NCBI RefSeq assembly: GCF_005298075.1 | Contig: NZ_SZZH01000003.1 | Location: forward strand, 744,001 to 808,000 | DNA from: Nakamurella flava | GTDB taxonomy: Bacteria; Actinomycetota; Actinomycetes; Mycobacteriales; Nakamurellaceae | Reading direction: 5' to 3' | Length of the DNA stretch: 64,000 bases | Shown here: positions 18,906-26,915 of the stretch, piece by piece | How the letters are laid out: each line of letters begins with the position of its first letter | Numbering within the stretch: position 1 is the first letter of the stretch | The notes under the pieces: model-generated | What the model saw: only the letters and a program-made list of their open reading frames with translations | Told to the model about the DNA's origin: nothing | Database searches by the model: none | Position numbers and translations under genes: made by a program

Positions 18906-19373
18906 TCAGCGGTTCCAGCCCTTGCCCCACACCTGGGACGTGACGATCCCGATGGCCGGCACGATGAGGAACCACAACCACGACCCGGTCGCGATGAACA
19001 GCACCAGTGCGATGATGCCGGACAGGCCGGTGGCCACCGCGGCGATCCGCTGAGCCGGGCTGCGGTCGTCCTGCCGGGCCACCGCGGTCGACCCGGCAGG
19101 CGGCGCCGGAGCCGCGTACGCGGGCGGGGCCACGGCCGGCAGGGCGGCGCCACCCGGCAGATCCGGGTGCGGGGCGGGCAGGTCCCGGAACAGGGCCTGC
19201 AGGTCGGCGACCGTGCGGGCCTGGGTCACCTGAGCACTACGGGTGCCGTACTCGTCGAGGTCGATGCGGCCGCTGGCCATGTGCTCGCCCAGCGCGTCCA
19301 GGGCCGCCGTGCGTTCGGCGTCACCGACACGGATCTGACGGGGATCGAGGTCGGAGGAGTCCGCGGTGCTCAC
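18906..19373 (-). CDS. DUF1707 membrane protein
   Basis: A 155-residue protein. Residues ~13-65 are the DUF1707 domain (IRVGDAERTAALDALGEHMASGRIDLDEYGTR), an actinobacterial N-terminal module. A Pro/Ala-rich linker follows, then two close hydrophobic helices (~112-148: IAAVATGLSGIIALVLFIA and LWFLIVPAIGIVTSQVW). The function of this architecture is unknown. The start codon is GTG, and TACAGT on the coding strand lies 7 bases before it, so the transcript is probably leaderless. Confidence 0.85.
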   Translation of the reverse strand: MSTADSSDLDPRQIRVGDAERTAALDALGEHMASGRIDLDEYGTRSAQVTQARTVADLQALFRDLPAPHPDLPGGAALPAVAPPAYAAPAPPAGSTAVARQDDRSPAQRIAAVATGLSGIIALVLFIATGSWLWFLIVPAIGIVTSQVWGKGWNR

Positions 19374-19380
19374 CCCGTCG

Positions 19381-19386
19381 ACTGTA
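19381..19386 (-). promoter_or_regulatory. -10 element of the DUF1707 gene
   Basis: On the minus strand TACAGT (a TANNNT -10 box) is followed by 7 bases and then the GTG start. With no ribosome-binding sequence in the gap, this is the layout of a leaderless actinobacterial promoter. No good -35 box is seen. Confidence 0.4.
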
Positions 19387-19464
19387 GAGAGTGTCGGCCG
19401 ACGTCGGGGGGATACGCGCTCCGCGCACCCCGATCGACGGTTCAGTCGTCAGGTCGGCGGCGGA

Positions 19465-20112
19465 TCAGCCTCCCGGCGACGTCCACAAATCGGTGACCCG
19501 CACCCCGATCTCCCGCAGCAGGCCGCGCAGGGTGGGTAGCGAGACCCCGATGACGTTTGACGGGTCGCCGGTGATGCCGTCGACGAACCAGCCGCCGTAT
19601 CCGTCGATGGTCAGGGCGCCCGCCACGGCCAGCGGTTCGCCGGTGGCCAGATAGGCCTCGACCTCGTCGGGATCCGGCCGGCCGAGATGGACCTGCGACA
19701 CCGCCGTCGTCCCCGTCTCGCCGACTACGGCGCCGCCCTGCCAGAGGATCACCCAGTGGCCGGTCACCAGATCGCCGGTGCGTCCGGCCATCGCCGCCCA
19801 GCGTCGGCGGGCCTCGTCCGGGTCGGCCGGTTTGCCCTGCAGCGCCCCGTCCAGCAGCAGCATGGAATCGCAACCCAGGACGACCAGGTCGGCTCCCGGC
19901 GCCGCCCCTCCCGGCGGCGTCCACCCGTCGACGACCGCGCGGGCCTTGGCCCGCGCCAGGGCGAGAACCCGGTCTGCCGGCGGCGTGTCGGCCAGTGCGT
20001 CGAGGATCGCGTCCTCGTCGACCCCGGACACCTGGACCACCGGTTCGATACCGGCGGCCCGCAGCACGGATCGCCGGGCGGGGGAGGCCGAGGCCAGTAC
20101 GAACGTCGTCAT
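19465..20112 (-). CDS. maf: Maf-like nucleotide pyrophosphatase
   Basis: A 215-residue Maf/Ham1-superfamily enzyme that hydrolyses non-canonical or methylated nucleoside triphosphates, a house-cleaning role. The signatures are LASASPARRSVLRAAGI at the start (nucleotide-binding SxSPRR-type loop), VLGCDSMLLLDG (catalytic Asp), the GKPADPDEARRRWAAMAGR block, and a C-terminal ITGDPSNVIGVSLP. Length and order are standard. It is the downstream partner of the CapA-like lipoprotein gene, 35 bp away on the same strand. Confidence 0.93.
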   Translation of the reverse strand: MTTFVLASASPARRSVLRAAGIEPVVQVSGVDEDAILDALADTPPADRVLALARAKARAVVDGWTPPGGAAPGADLVVLGCDSMLLLDGALQGKPADPDEARRRWAAMAGRTGDLVTGHWVILWQGGAVVGETGTTAVSQVHLGRPDPDEVEAYLATGEPLAVAGALTIDGYGGWFVDGITGDPSNVIGVSLPTLRGLLREIGVRVTDLWTSPGG

Positions 20113-20147
20113 GATCCGATCTTGCGTCAGCCGACGGGTGGGACCGG

Positions 20148-21503
20148 TCAACCGGTCGGCGGCAACCGCACCGCGCCGGCCTGCGCCGCGCCCCGGGACT
20201 CGACGATGGCGGCGGTGTCGGCGGCGCCGGCCGCCGCCGCGTCCGGGTCGACCGGTGCGCAGGTGGGGGTGCCGTCGGCGGGACACCAGCGGTTCGGCGG
20301 ACCGTCGTCCACGTGGGTGGGCAGCCAGCCGACGCCGGCGGTGGTCCAGGCGCCGGAGGCGTCCCGGCTGAACCGGACCGTGACCAGCAGGCCGTCCTGG
20401 ACGCCCGGCGCGGAGGTCCGCTGGGCGGCGATCGCGTTGCCCAGCCCGTACACCGCCCACTTGCCGCCGATCTTCTCGATGGGCTGCACGACGTGGGCGT
20501 GGTGGCCGTAGACCAGGTCCACGGCCGGGTCGGCCAGCAACGTGCGGGCGAGGTACTCCTGATCGCCGTTCGGTTCCCGGTCGTACTCGGTGCCCGCGTG
20601 CAGGGCGACCAGCACCACCTCCGCGCCGGCCGCGCGGGCCGCCCGCGCCCGGTCCAGGATGGCGTCGGCGTCCAGCAGGTCGACCCGCCAGGGCGCGTCG
20701 GGGTCATGCCCGTTCAGGTCGTACGTCGCCGCCACCAGGCCGACCCGCCCGCCGGGGGTGTCGAGGACGACCGGGGTGGCCTCCTCGGCCGCCGAGCGGG
20801 CCGACCCGGCGTGCCGGAGTCCGGCCGCGTCCAGCGCGTCCAGGGTGCGGTCGACGCCTCGCGGTCCCTGGTCGAGCGTGTGGTTGCTGGCGGTGGTGCA
20901 CGCGTCGTAACCCACGGCCCGCAGGGCCGGCAGGACCTGCGGCGGGGCGGAGAACTCCGGCCACCCCAGGAACGGCCCGTCCGGGGACGCGAGCGGTGTC
21001 TCCAGGTGGCAGATCGCCAGGTCGGCCGGTTCGGTCCACGGCCGCTGGGCGGCGAGCATCGGGAGGAAGTCCAGCCCGTCCTGGGCCGTCGGCGCGCCCG
21101 GGGTGGCATCGAGCCGGGCCTGCTCGACCAATTCGGGGTGCAGCAGCACGTCGCCGGTGAGGGTGACCGTCACGCACCGCACGCCGGGACAGGCGGGATC
21201 CACGCGTGGCGGTGGTTCCGGCATCCCGGTCGGGGCCGCCGCTGCCGTCGATTCGATGGTCGCAGCGGACGTCGTCGGGTCGGGAACCGTCGTCGGTGCG
21301 GTCGGCCCGGTGGGCGCGGACGCCTCGGACGCGGAAAGCGGGGCCACGGTGGCCGTCGCCGCGGACGACGGCGAGGAGGTCGCCGTCGGACCGGAGCTCC
21401 CGGTGGGTGCCGATGCGGGGCCGGTGGCGCACGCCGAAAGGACCAGGCCGGCGGCCAGGCTGATCAACAGTGCGCGGTGACGTCGTCGCTCTCCGTCAAA
21501 CAC
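20148..21503 (-). CDS. CapA-family metallophosphatase-like lipoprotein
   Basis: About 451 residues. A basic start and hydrophobic helix end in the lipobox LSAC, so the mature protein is membrane-anchored outside the cell. A Ser/Thr/Ala/Pro-rich spacer of ~70 residues follows, then a CapA/PgsA catalytic-like domain with VTLTGDVLLHPEL, CHLETPLASPDG, TTASNHTLDQG, VALHAGTEYDREPN and YGHHAHVVQPIEKIGGKWAVYGLGN (metal-binding Asp, Asn and His). CapA proteins were named for poly-gamma-glutamate capsule synthesis, but no capB or capC genes are near, so it may act on another envelope polymer. The GTG at 21503 keeps the signal peptide short; the true start could be further upstream. Confidence 0.85.
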   Translation of the reverse strand: MFDGERRRHRALLISLAAGLVLSACATGPASAPTGSSGPTATSSPSSAATATVAPLSASEASAPTGPTAPTTVPDPTTSAATIESTAAAAPTGMPEPPPRVDPACPGVRCVTVTLTGDVLLHPELVEQARLDATPGAPTAQDGLDFLPMLAAQRPWTEPADLAICHLETPLASPDGPFLGWPEFSAPPQVLPALRAVGYDACTTASNHTLDQGPRGVDRTLDALDAAGLRHAGSARSAAEEATPVVLDTPGGRVGLVAATYDLNGHDPDAPWRVDLLDADAILDRARAARAAGAEVVLVALHAGTEYDREPNGDQEYLARTLLADPAVDLVYGHHAHVVQPIEKIGGKWAVYGLGNAIAAQRTSAPGVQDGLLVTVRFSRDASGAWTTAGVGWLPTHVDDGPPNRWCPADGTPTCAPVDPDAAAAGAADTAAIVESRGAAQAGAVRLPPTG

Positions 21504-21739
21504 GGAGGAACAGTAGGTGTACGGATCGGTCTCCGCATCACAGCCACGCCGGAATCGGACACACCGCCCGTTGGTGAGAGGCCGACCGTCGGTCGGCCCG
21601 GGCATCGACATGGTCCCGGTCGTGGCCTACTTCGCCGCGGACCGTGCTTCGACGTCCCAACCGGAGCCATGTTGTCAGCGATGGGCGGTGACGGAGCAGA
21701 CACTGTCGACGATGATCGCAGGGCGTAGCGTCCCGATGC

Positions 21740-22018
21740 ATGGGACCGGTAGATCGCCTCCGCCGGCGCTGGCTGAGCCTGGGCATCGATATCCGCTTCC
21801 TGGTCTTCATGTCCATTGGCGGGATTGTGGGCGACGCACTGGCGTGGGGCGAAGGGATGCGTAATGGCAAGTCACCGACTGCCAGCATCATTTGCACGGT
21901 ACTGCTGGCCGGGATGTTGATCTACGTGTGGTGGCGGATGTACTACGAGCTGCGGGGACCAGGTTCGACCCACTCTGACGCTGACTCGGCGGACTCCTCC
22001 AACGGGCGGAGACCGTGA
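21740..22018 (+). CDS. Small two-helix membrane protein
   Basis: A 92-residue protein with two hydrophobic helices (~18-35 FLVFMSIGGIVGDALAWG and ~48-66 ASIICTVLLAGMLIYVWW) and a polar C-terminal tail. The family is not recognised. Its stop overlaps the GTG of the next small membrane protein, so the two are probably co-translated. Base composition is less GC-rich than the flanking genes. Confidence 0.6.
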   Translation: MGPVDRLRRRWLSLGIDIRFLVFMSIGGIVGDALAWGEGMRNGKSPTASIICTVLLAGMLIYVWWRMYYELRGPGSTHSDADSADSSNGRRP

Positions 22019-22278
22019 CCTGGCCATTGCCGCTGCGGTGGCGCCTGCTGCTCTTCGGGTGTGGCGTGCTCGTCGGAGCGCTCTGCATCAGGGCCGGCTG
22101 GCAACGCGGTGAGTCGAGCGTGGTCTTTCTAGGGCTGAGCCAAGCTGCGCTTTGGCTGGTCACCGGGGTGCGAGCGATCCGAGACCACCGACGTGCCCGC
22201 TCCTTCGATCCCGGCGCGTCAGCTACATCCACCAGGCTCGATACGGCCGGACAAGCTCCGGGTGACGCCGCAAGTTGA
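22015..22278 (+). CDS. Small membrane protein, coupled to the preceding gene
   Basis: An 87-residue protein starting with GTG inside the preceding stop (GTGA). It has hydrophobic segments at ~10-26 (LLLFGCGVLVGALCIRAG) and ~35-50 (VVFLGLSQAALWLVTGV), then a polar tail. The family is unknown. The last 56 bp overlap the end of a convergent small membrane-protein gene. Confidence 0.5.
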   Translation: MTWPLPLRWRLLLFGCGVLVGALCIRAGWQRGESSVVFLGLSQAALWLVTGVRAIRDHRRARSFDPGASATSTRLDTAGQAPGDAAS

Positions 22279-22438
22279 TCAGGGTGATCGCGTACGCGAC
22301 CGCGAAGAGCGCGTAGCCGACAATCAGCACTATCCGCACCCACGAAAGGGCGTACGACCGAGTCAGGAACACCTGACTGAGGCCGAGCACAACCCACAGG
22401 CACGTCGACCAAGCTGCCGCCCGGGGTGACCCCGTCAT
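22223..22438 (-). CDS. Small two-helix membrane protein
   Basis: A 71-residue protein with two helices (~11-24 TCLWVVLGLSQVFL and ~30-49 WVRIVLIVGYALFAVAYAIT) and a short basic end. The frame stays open 35 codons further upstream, but the ATG at 22438 best fits the membrane-protein pattern. The family is not recognised. It is convergent with, and overlaps, the gene ending at 22278. Confidence 0.5.
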   Translation of the reverse strand: MTGSPRAAAWSTCLWVVLGLSQVFLTRSYALSWVRIVLIVGYALFAVAYAITLINLRRHPELVRPYRAWWM

Positions 22439-22458
22439 GTGGAACGGTTGCCGCCGCT

Positions 22459-22727
22459 TCACCCCACTCTTGATATCGGTTGCCTCGTGCTCGGCTTCAC
22501 CTGCCACCAGTCGACCATGCCGCAAGAACCTTCGATAGACCAATAGTCAACCCGGAGGTCCGTGGAGTGCGCGTCACCGATGAACTCGATCAGTGTGGCT
22601 GAGCCCGGCGTGGCAACTGAAGGCTGACCGCTGACCTCCGGCCACGGAAACCGTCGTCGCCATCGAATTGGCCGAAGAACTGTTCGGCCCGCCGCCAATC
22701 ACCCACCGGCGCCATCAAGACAATCAT
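22459..22727 (-). pseudogene. Possible frameshifted small gene
   Basis: Two protein-like stretches lie in different minus-strand frames. From 22727 the first frame reads MIVLMAPVGDWRRAEQFF and continues to about 22650. The second frame, open to 22459, reads PWPEVSGQPSVATPGSATL and on through IEFIGDAHSTDLRVDYWSIEG. Both are rich in ordinary residues rather than the Arg/Pro/Ala of shadow frames, and one base change near 22642-22656 would join them into a ~90-residue protein. No family is recognised. It may be a decayed gene, a sequencing error, or chance. Confidence 0.3.
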
Positions 22728-22805
22728 CGGCCATCCCCGGCGGTGGAGCCGTCGTGGTCCGATGAGACGGGGCAGTGGTTGAACTGGTCGGTTCCGGCTG
22801 CTCGG

Positions 22806-23186
22806 TCAACTGTCGGTGGTCGCGACCGGGTCGATGTCAGCGGCGTCAGGCTTTGCCCCGGGGCGGTGGGTTGTCTTGGGGAGCAGCGGGGTGTCCGGGG
22901 TGCCTGCAGGAACGATGGCGACTCGGTCACCGTCGCGTCGAAGGGTTGGCGCTGGCCCTGGAGTCAGGAACCGGGCTCGGGTGGCCCGGCAACGGAAGCT
23001 GTCCTGTTGCGCTACCTCGAAATCGAACTCGACGACGTCGCCGGCTGCCAGGGTGCGGTAGGTGTTGGCCGCGGCCTCGATGTGCGAGAAGTGGACGAAG
23101 GCGTCCGTCCCGGCGGGCAGCTCATCCGAGGCTATTGCGCCCCAGCCCTTCTCGGCCTTGAAAAACTTCACGACTCCACGCGCCAT
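22806..23186 (-). CDS. Cold-shock domain protein
   Basis: A 126-residue protein with an N-terminal cold-shock domain (~1-68): GVVKFFKAEKGWGAIASDEL holds RNP1-like residues and DAFVHFSHIE is RNP2. The aromatic positions are partly altered (FFKAEKGWG where KWFNAEKGFGFI is usual). A ~55-residue Pro/Thr/Asp-rich tail follows. It probably binds single-stranded RNA or DNA. Actinobacterial CspB-type proteins are also of this longer length. Confidence 0.88.
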   Translation of the reverse strand: MARGVVKFFKAEKGWGAIASDELPAGTDAFVHFSHIEAAANTYRTLAAGDVVEFDFEVAQQDSFRCRATRARFLTPGPAPTLRRDGDRVAIVPAGTPDTPLLPKTTHRPGAKPDAADIDPVATTDS

Positions 23187-23358
23187 GCCCAGAGCATGAC
23201 GGCCAGTAGCTGCGCGGGTAAACCGGTTTCCCGCTCCGTTGGTCAGCTTGACTCACGGGCCCGCTCGAAGATCGGCTAGTGAGACGGCGCGGGCCGCATC
23301 GCTGTGTGTGGCCGAGTCCGTGCAGTCGTCTCGGTTGCCGCTGGCTCAGGCGTCGGGC

Positions 23359-23685
23359 TCAATCGAGGTGCCGCACATCCGTCACCGGGACCGGCTTCTC
23401 GGGGTGGACCAGATGGAAGACGCAGACGCTGTTGCCGTCAGCCACGAGGCGGGCGATCGGTACCTGCCATCTCCCGGCGCCACTTCGCCGGAGAGCTCGG
23501 TGGAACCGGGGTGTGAGGTCCGCGGAATCCGGGTCGTCTTGCAGGCCGTCGGTGGCAAGTGCCTGGTGGGCGCAGAAGACACACATCATCGCCGGGACGG
23601 CCGGCGGCCGCACCGGAGCGCGACCACTGAAACCAGGGTCGATCTCGTGTACCGGGTATCTGCTCGCATCTTCACGTGATGTCAT
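23359..23685 (-). CDS. Hypothetical protein with a CxxC motif
   Basis: A frame of ~108 residues from the ATG at 23685. It has a balanced composition (MMCVFCAHQALAT near residue 33, then LTPRFHRALRRSGAGRWQVP and IARLVADGNSVCVFHLVHPE) and no membrane segment. It matches no family I know. The CVFC pair could bind metal. No strong ribosome site precedes the start, and the frame is open further upstream, so the start is uncertain. Confidence 0.4.
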   Translation of the reverse strand: MTSREDASRYPVHEIDPGFSGRAPVRPPAVPAMMCVFCAHQALATDGLQDDPDSADLTPRFHRALRRSGAGRWQVPIARLVADGNSVCVFHLVHPEKPVPVTDVRHLD

Positions 23686-23956
23686 CTCGGCAGCATGCAC
23701 CGCCTCATGGAGTACTTGCCGTCGAGCGTGTCCCGTCACTCGATCTGCATGCGAGGGGCGGACCGTGCCTGCACCAACGGACCTTGCCTGCACCAACAGG
23801 GGCGTCTCAGGGTCGCTAGACCCCAGGGATGATCGCCGTCGGGCGGAAGTACATGAGGCTTTCCCGGCCATCGTTATGTGAGGTCGCCGTGATCATTTGC
23901 GTCGTGACAGCACAGCGCCACGAGCCGATGACGACCGTTCGATCCGAAGACCACTG

Positions 23957-24196
23957 ATGCGCGGCCGCTACCGCAAATGGGAATTATCCGCGCTCGTCTT
24001 GGGGCTCGTCGTCGAGGCTGTCGGCCTGGTGTTGACGTTCGTCGGGGACCGGGACTGGGGGTGGATGCTGGTTCTGGGCGGGGTGGCGCTGGTGTTCGTG
24101 GTCGCGCGTCGCGTCAAGCTGCGGACGGACGTAGCGGCCAAGCTCAACAAGCAGCGCCATTGGAGCGACGGAGTGAGCTATCGGGACGGCTCGTAG
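23957..24196 (+). CDS. Small two-helix membrane protein
   Basis: A 79-residue protein starting MRGRYRKWE, with two hydrophobic helices (~10-28 LSALVLGLVVEAVGLVLTF and ~34-50 WGWMLVLGGVALVFVVA) around a short GDRDW turn, then a basic tail. The positive-inside pattern supports a real membrane protein. The function is unknown. An upstream in-frame ATG would add 20 polar residues. Confidence 0.55.
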   Translation: MRGRYRKWELSALVLGLVVEAVGLVLTFVGDRDWGWMLVLGGVALVFVVARRVKLRTDVAAKLNKQRHWSDGVSYRDGS

Positions 24197-24279
24197 GCTC
24201 GAGGTAACGACCTGGAACGTCGAAAATGTGGCTGGCTTCGGCTGGTCGGTCTCGCTACGGGTCGGCGCCAGGGGACCCC

Positions 24280-24537
24280 CTACCCACAGTTCCGGTTGGG
24301 GATCGGGTACCGGGTCATCCGACGCTTCCATCTCAGGGCGGTGAGAAACAAGCCGGCGGCGATCGCTCCGAACTCGACCAGGGGAAGCGTGATGGTGCGA
24401 TTGTGATGTAAGTCGTTGACAAGCACCCAGGCATTGAGGGCGGAGCAGAGCACCAGGAAAGCGACGCTGGCGATGAGCCCGGTCCGGGCGGCGGAACGAC
24501 GTGCGGCGACGATGGCAGGAGCGTCCGACTTGGCCAC
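24280..24537 (-). CDS. Small two-helix membrane protein
   Basis: An 85-residue protein. A polar Ala/Arg-rich start is followed by helices at ~19-40 (TGLIASVAFLVLCSALNAWVLV) and ~50-67 (LPLVEFGAIAAGLFLTAL), then a basic end. The family is unknown. It lies in the patch of small membrane proteins of modest GC content and is convergent with the one ending at 24196. Confidence 0.5.
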   Translation of the reverse strand: MAKSDAPAIVAARRSAARTGLIASVAFLVLCSALNAWVLVNDLHHNRTITLPLVEFGAIAAGLFLTALRWKRRMTRYPIPNRNCG

Positions 24538-24856
24538 GGGCCGATCATGCGCTCACCACGACTCCGTGTCGACGGTCCGGCCATCTGTCGGGGTCCCGTC
24601 AGCCGATCCCCGACGGGGATAACCGTGGGCAACACACCAGGACGATCCGCGACGCTGGTTGACGCGGTAAGTCCGCCCCCGGCCCGTCGGTTCCTCGGCC
24701 ACGCGGGCGGGCCAGCCGAGGCCGGATGCTCGGTGAGTGGCGCCGTTCGGCTCGGTCGAACGCGCAGGCTTCTTCGGCAGCCGCTGTGAGAATGATTTGC
24801 TGGCAACGGATTTCGCCGAGCCAGCCGTTGGCGCGGGCTTTGCCGGGGCACGCGGA
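24538..24856. other. Gap without a convincing gene
   Basis: Several short frames cross this stretch on both strands. One on the minus strand (24553-24882) is Ala/Lys/Pro-rich but overlaps the end of the DksA-like gene and lacks a ribosome site, so I do not call it. No promoter or repeat stands out. Confidence 0.5.
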
Positions 24857-25222
24857 TCAACGGACGGCGGCGCAGGCCACACACCGGGTGGCCGTCGGAC
24901 GCACCTCGAGCCGGCCCGCCGGGATGGGTTCGCCGCATCGTTCGCAGATTCCGTACCGGCCGTCCGCCACGCTGGTCAGCGCCGCCCGCACGGCCAGTAA
25001 CCGTTCCTCGACGGCCCGGTGGGCCCGTTCGATGCGCGACCACTCGGCCGACAGCGGGGCGCCCTCCGGGTCGTGCTCGTCGTCGTCGGAACGGTCCGCC
25101 CGCAGCTGCCGGACCTGCCGCAGGGCGCGCTGGTGGACGGCCAACTCCGCGGTGAGCTCGACCTGCTGCTGCTCCAGCCGCGCGCGGTCGCCACCCTGGT
25201 TCCCCTCGACGTCGTCCTGCAC
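24857..25222 (-). CDS. DksA/TraR-family zinc-finger protein
   Basis: A 121-residue protein. An N-terminal coiled-coil region (~10-80; LEQQQVELTAELAVHQRALRQ) is followed by a C4 zinc finger at ~88-119 (YGICERCGEPIPAGRLEVRP, then RCVACA), the DksA/TraR layout. Such proteins enter the RNA polymerase secondary channel or act as general transcription modulators. The acidic tip residues of true DksA cannot be placed with certainty. In actinobacteria several paralogues of unknown role exist. Confidence 0.88.
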   Translation of the reverse strand: MQDDVEGNQGGDRARLEQQQVELTAELAVHQRALRQVRQLRADRSDDDEHDPEGAPLSAEWSRIERAHRAVEERLLAVRAALTSVADGRYGICERCGEPIPAGRLEVRPTATRCVACAAVR

Positions 25223-25430
25223 CCTGCCATCCTGCGCTTGGCGTGCTGGTCCGTGCTGCCGTTGGGCCGCGCTGTGGTTCAGACCCGGGGAGTGGTCGTC
25301 GCCCGGTGCTGTGACCGCGAGCGTTCCATCCTCAAGCCCACGTCGCAGGTGTCGGCTCTCTGGTCGGCCGGCTGGACGACCATCGATATTAGCCAGCCCG
25401 ATGCCCGGGTAAAATCGAACAAACGGCGGC

Positions 25431-25459
25431 TAGTACACACGTTCGTTTTACGTTATGAT
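25431..25459 (+). promoter_or_regulatory. Possible SOS box and promoter of the HNH gene
   Basis: TAGTACACACGTTCGT (25431-25446) matches the actinobacterial LexA box TCGAAC-N4-GTTCGA at 9 of 12 defined positions, with an intact GTTCG half. TATGAT at 25454-25459 is a good -10 box ending six bases before the ATG, so the transcript would be leaderless and the SOS box would cover the -35 region. A second TCGAAC half-site lies at 25415-25420. Confidence 0.4.
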
Positions 25460-25465
25460 GGTTGC

Positions 25466-26841
25466 ATGATGCTGCCCGAGCCAGTGCTCGACATGTCCGC
25501 TTGGCGCGCACTCGTGACGGCGGCCCCGGCGTCCGAGCTGCCGCCGTTGTTGGGGTCGCGGCCGGAGCGTCCGGTGGGGTGTTCGGCGCGGGAGTGGGCC
25601 AACGTGTTGCTGGATGCGGTGATCGCCCGGCAGCGGTGGGTGGCTTACGAGTCGGCCCGGCAGGTGCATGACCTGGTCGAGCTGTCCGCCGCGGCCGGGG
25701 AGGACCCGGGCGGGGTGGAGGAGTTCCTGGCCACCGAACTCGCTCTGGCTCTGGGGGTGGCCGAGTCGACGGCGGGCCGGTATCTGCTGGAGGCGGCCGA
25801 GTTGACCGCCCGCTGCCCAGCCACCCTGCACGCGCTGGAGCAGGGCCAGATCTCGCCCGGGAAGGCGTCGGTGATCTGCCGGGGCACCGCTGACCTGACC
25901 GGCGAGACCACCGCCCAGGTGGAGGCCGACGTCCTCCCGGCCGCCGGGTCGTTGACGGTGCCGGGGTTGCGGAACGCGGTCGCCCGGTCGGTGATCCGCC
26001 GGGACCCCGACGGCGCGCAACGCCGCCACGAGCAGGCCCGCCGCCGACGCTCCGTGTCCCGGCGCAGTGACCTGGACGGGATGGCCTGCCTGTCGTTGTA
26101 CGGCACCGCGCAGGACGTCGCGGTGATCTGGGACTGCCTGACCGCTGCCGCCGACGCCGGCAAGACAGAGGGGGATGACCGGTCGATCGGGGAACGGCGG
26201 GTCCATGCCCTGGTCGACGTGTGCACCGACATCCTCGACCGCGGCCTCCTGCCCGACCGGCCCCTACCGACCACCCAGCGGCGCCGACCGCACCTGCTGG
26301 TCACCCTCCCCGCATCAGCTCTGGTGAACCCGGGGTCCGGGCGTGGTGAGGTCGCCGAACTCATCGGGCACGGACCCATCACCCCCGCCCAAGCCCGGGT
26401 CATCGCCGCCGACGCCACCTGGCGGCGCCTGACCTGCGACCCCACCAGCGGCGCCCTCCTCGACTACGGAAGGAAGACGTACACGCCGCCGAAAGCGTTG
26501 ACCGACTTCGTACTCACCCGCGATGCGAGTTGTGTCATGCCGGGCTGCCGGCAACCCGCCCACCGCTGCGATGTCGACCACCGCGAACCCTTCCACCCCG
26601 GGCCACCGGGGGCGACACCTCCGCCGAGAACCTGGCCGTCCTGTGCCGCCGCCACCACCGCGCCAAAGACACCGGCGGCTACCAACTCCACCGCACCGAA
26701 GACGGCGACCACCACTGGACCACCCCCCTCGGACGCACCTACACCCGAGCACACACCCGACACTGGAACCCACCCGAAACCAGCTCCGCTGCATGGTATC
26801 TCGCACGGACGGGATACGACGGTGACCTGCCGCCGTTCTAG
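25466..26841 (+). pseudogene. DUF222/HNH endonuclease (13E12-like), frameshifted in the HNH motif
   Basis: The N-terminal DUF222 region (about residues 35-300) is followed by an HNH nuclease domain beginning CVMPGCRQPAHRCDVDHREPFHPG. After HPG the frame loses homology, while the +1 frame supplies the missing half: GGDTSAENLAVLCRRHHRAK, then WTTPLGRTYTRAHTR, stopping at 26841. The break lies in the run CCCCGGG at 26596-26602; one extra G would restore a single frame of ~459 residues. Either the gene is a recent pseudogene or the base is a sequencing error. Without repair the product continues 107 codons in the wrong frame, to 26923. Relatives form the 13E12 repeat family and are often damage-induced; their function is unknown. 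Confidence 0.88.
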
Positions 26842-26915
26842 CGAACCGACGTCACGTCAATTCCAGCAGCTTTGGCCAGGACGTCGGAGACGGTGGGTAC
26901 ACCTAGGGTGGTCGA

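Noticed and set aside
24553-24882. A 109-residue Ala/Lys/Pro-rich minus-strand frame
   Set aside because: It overlaps the end of the DksA-like gene, lacks a ribosome site and matches no family.
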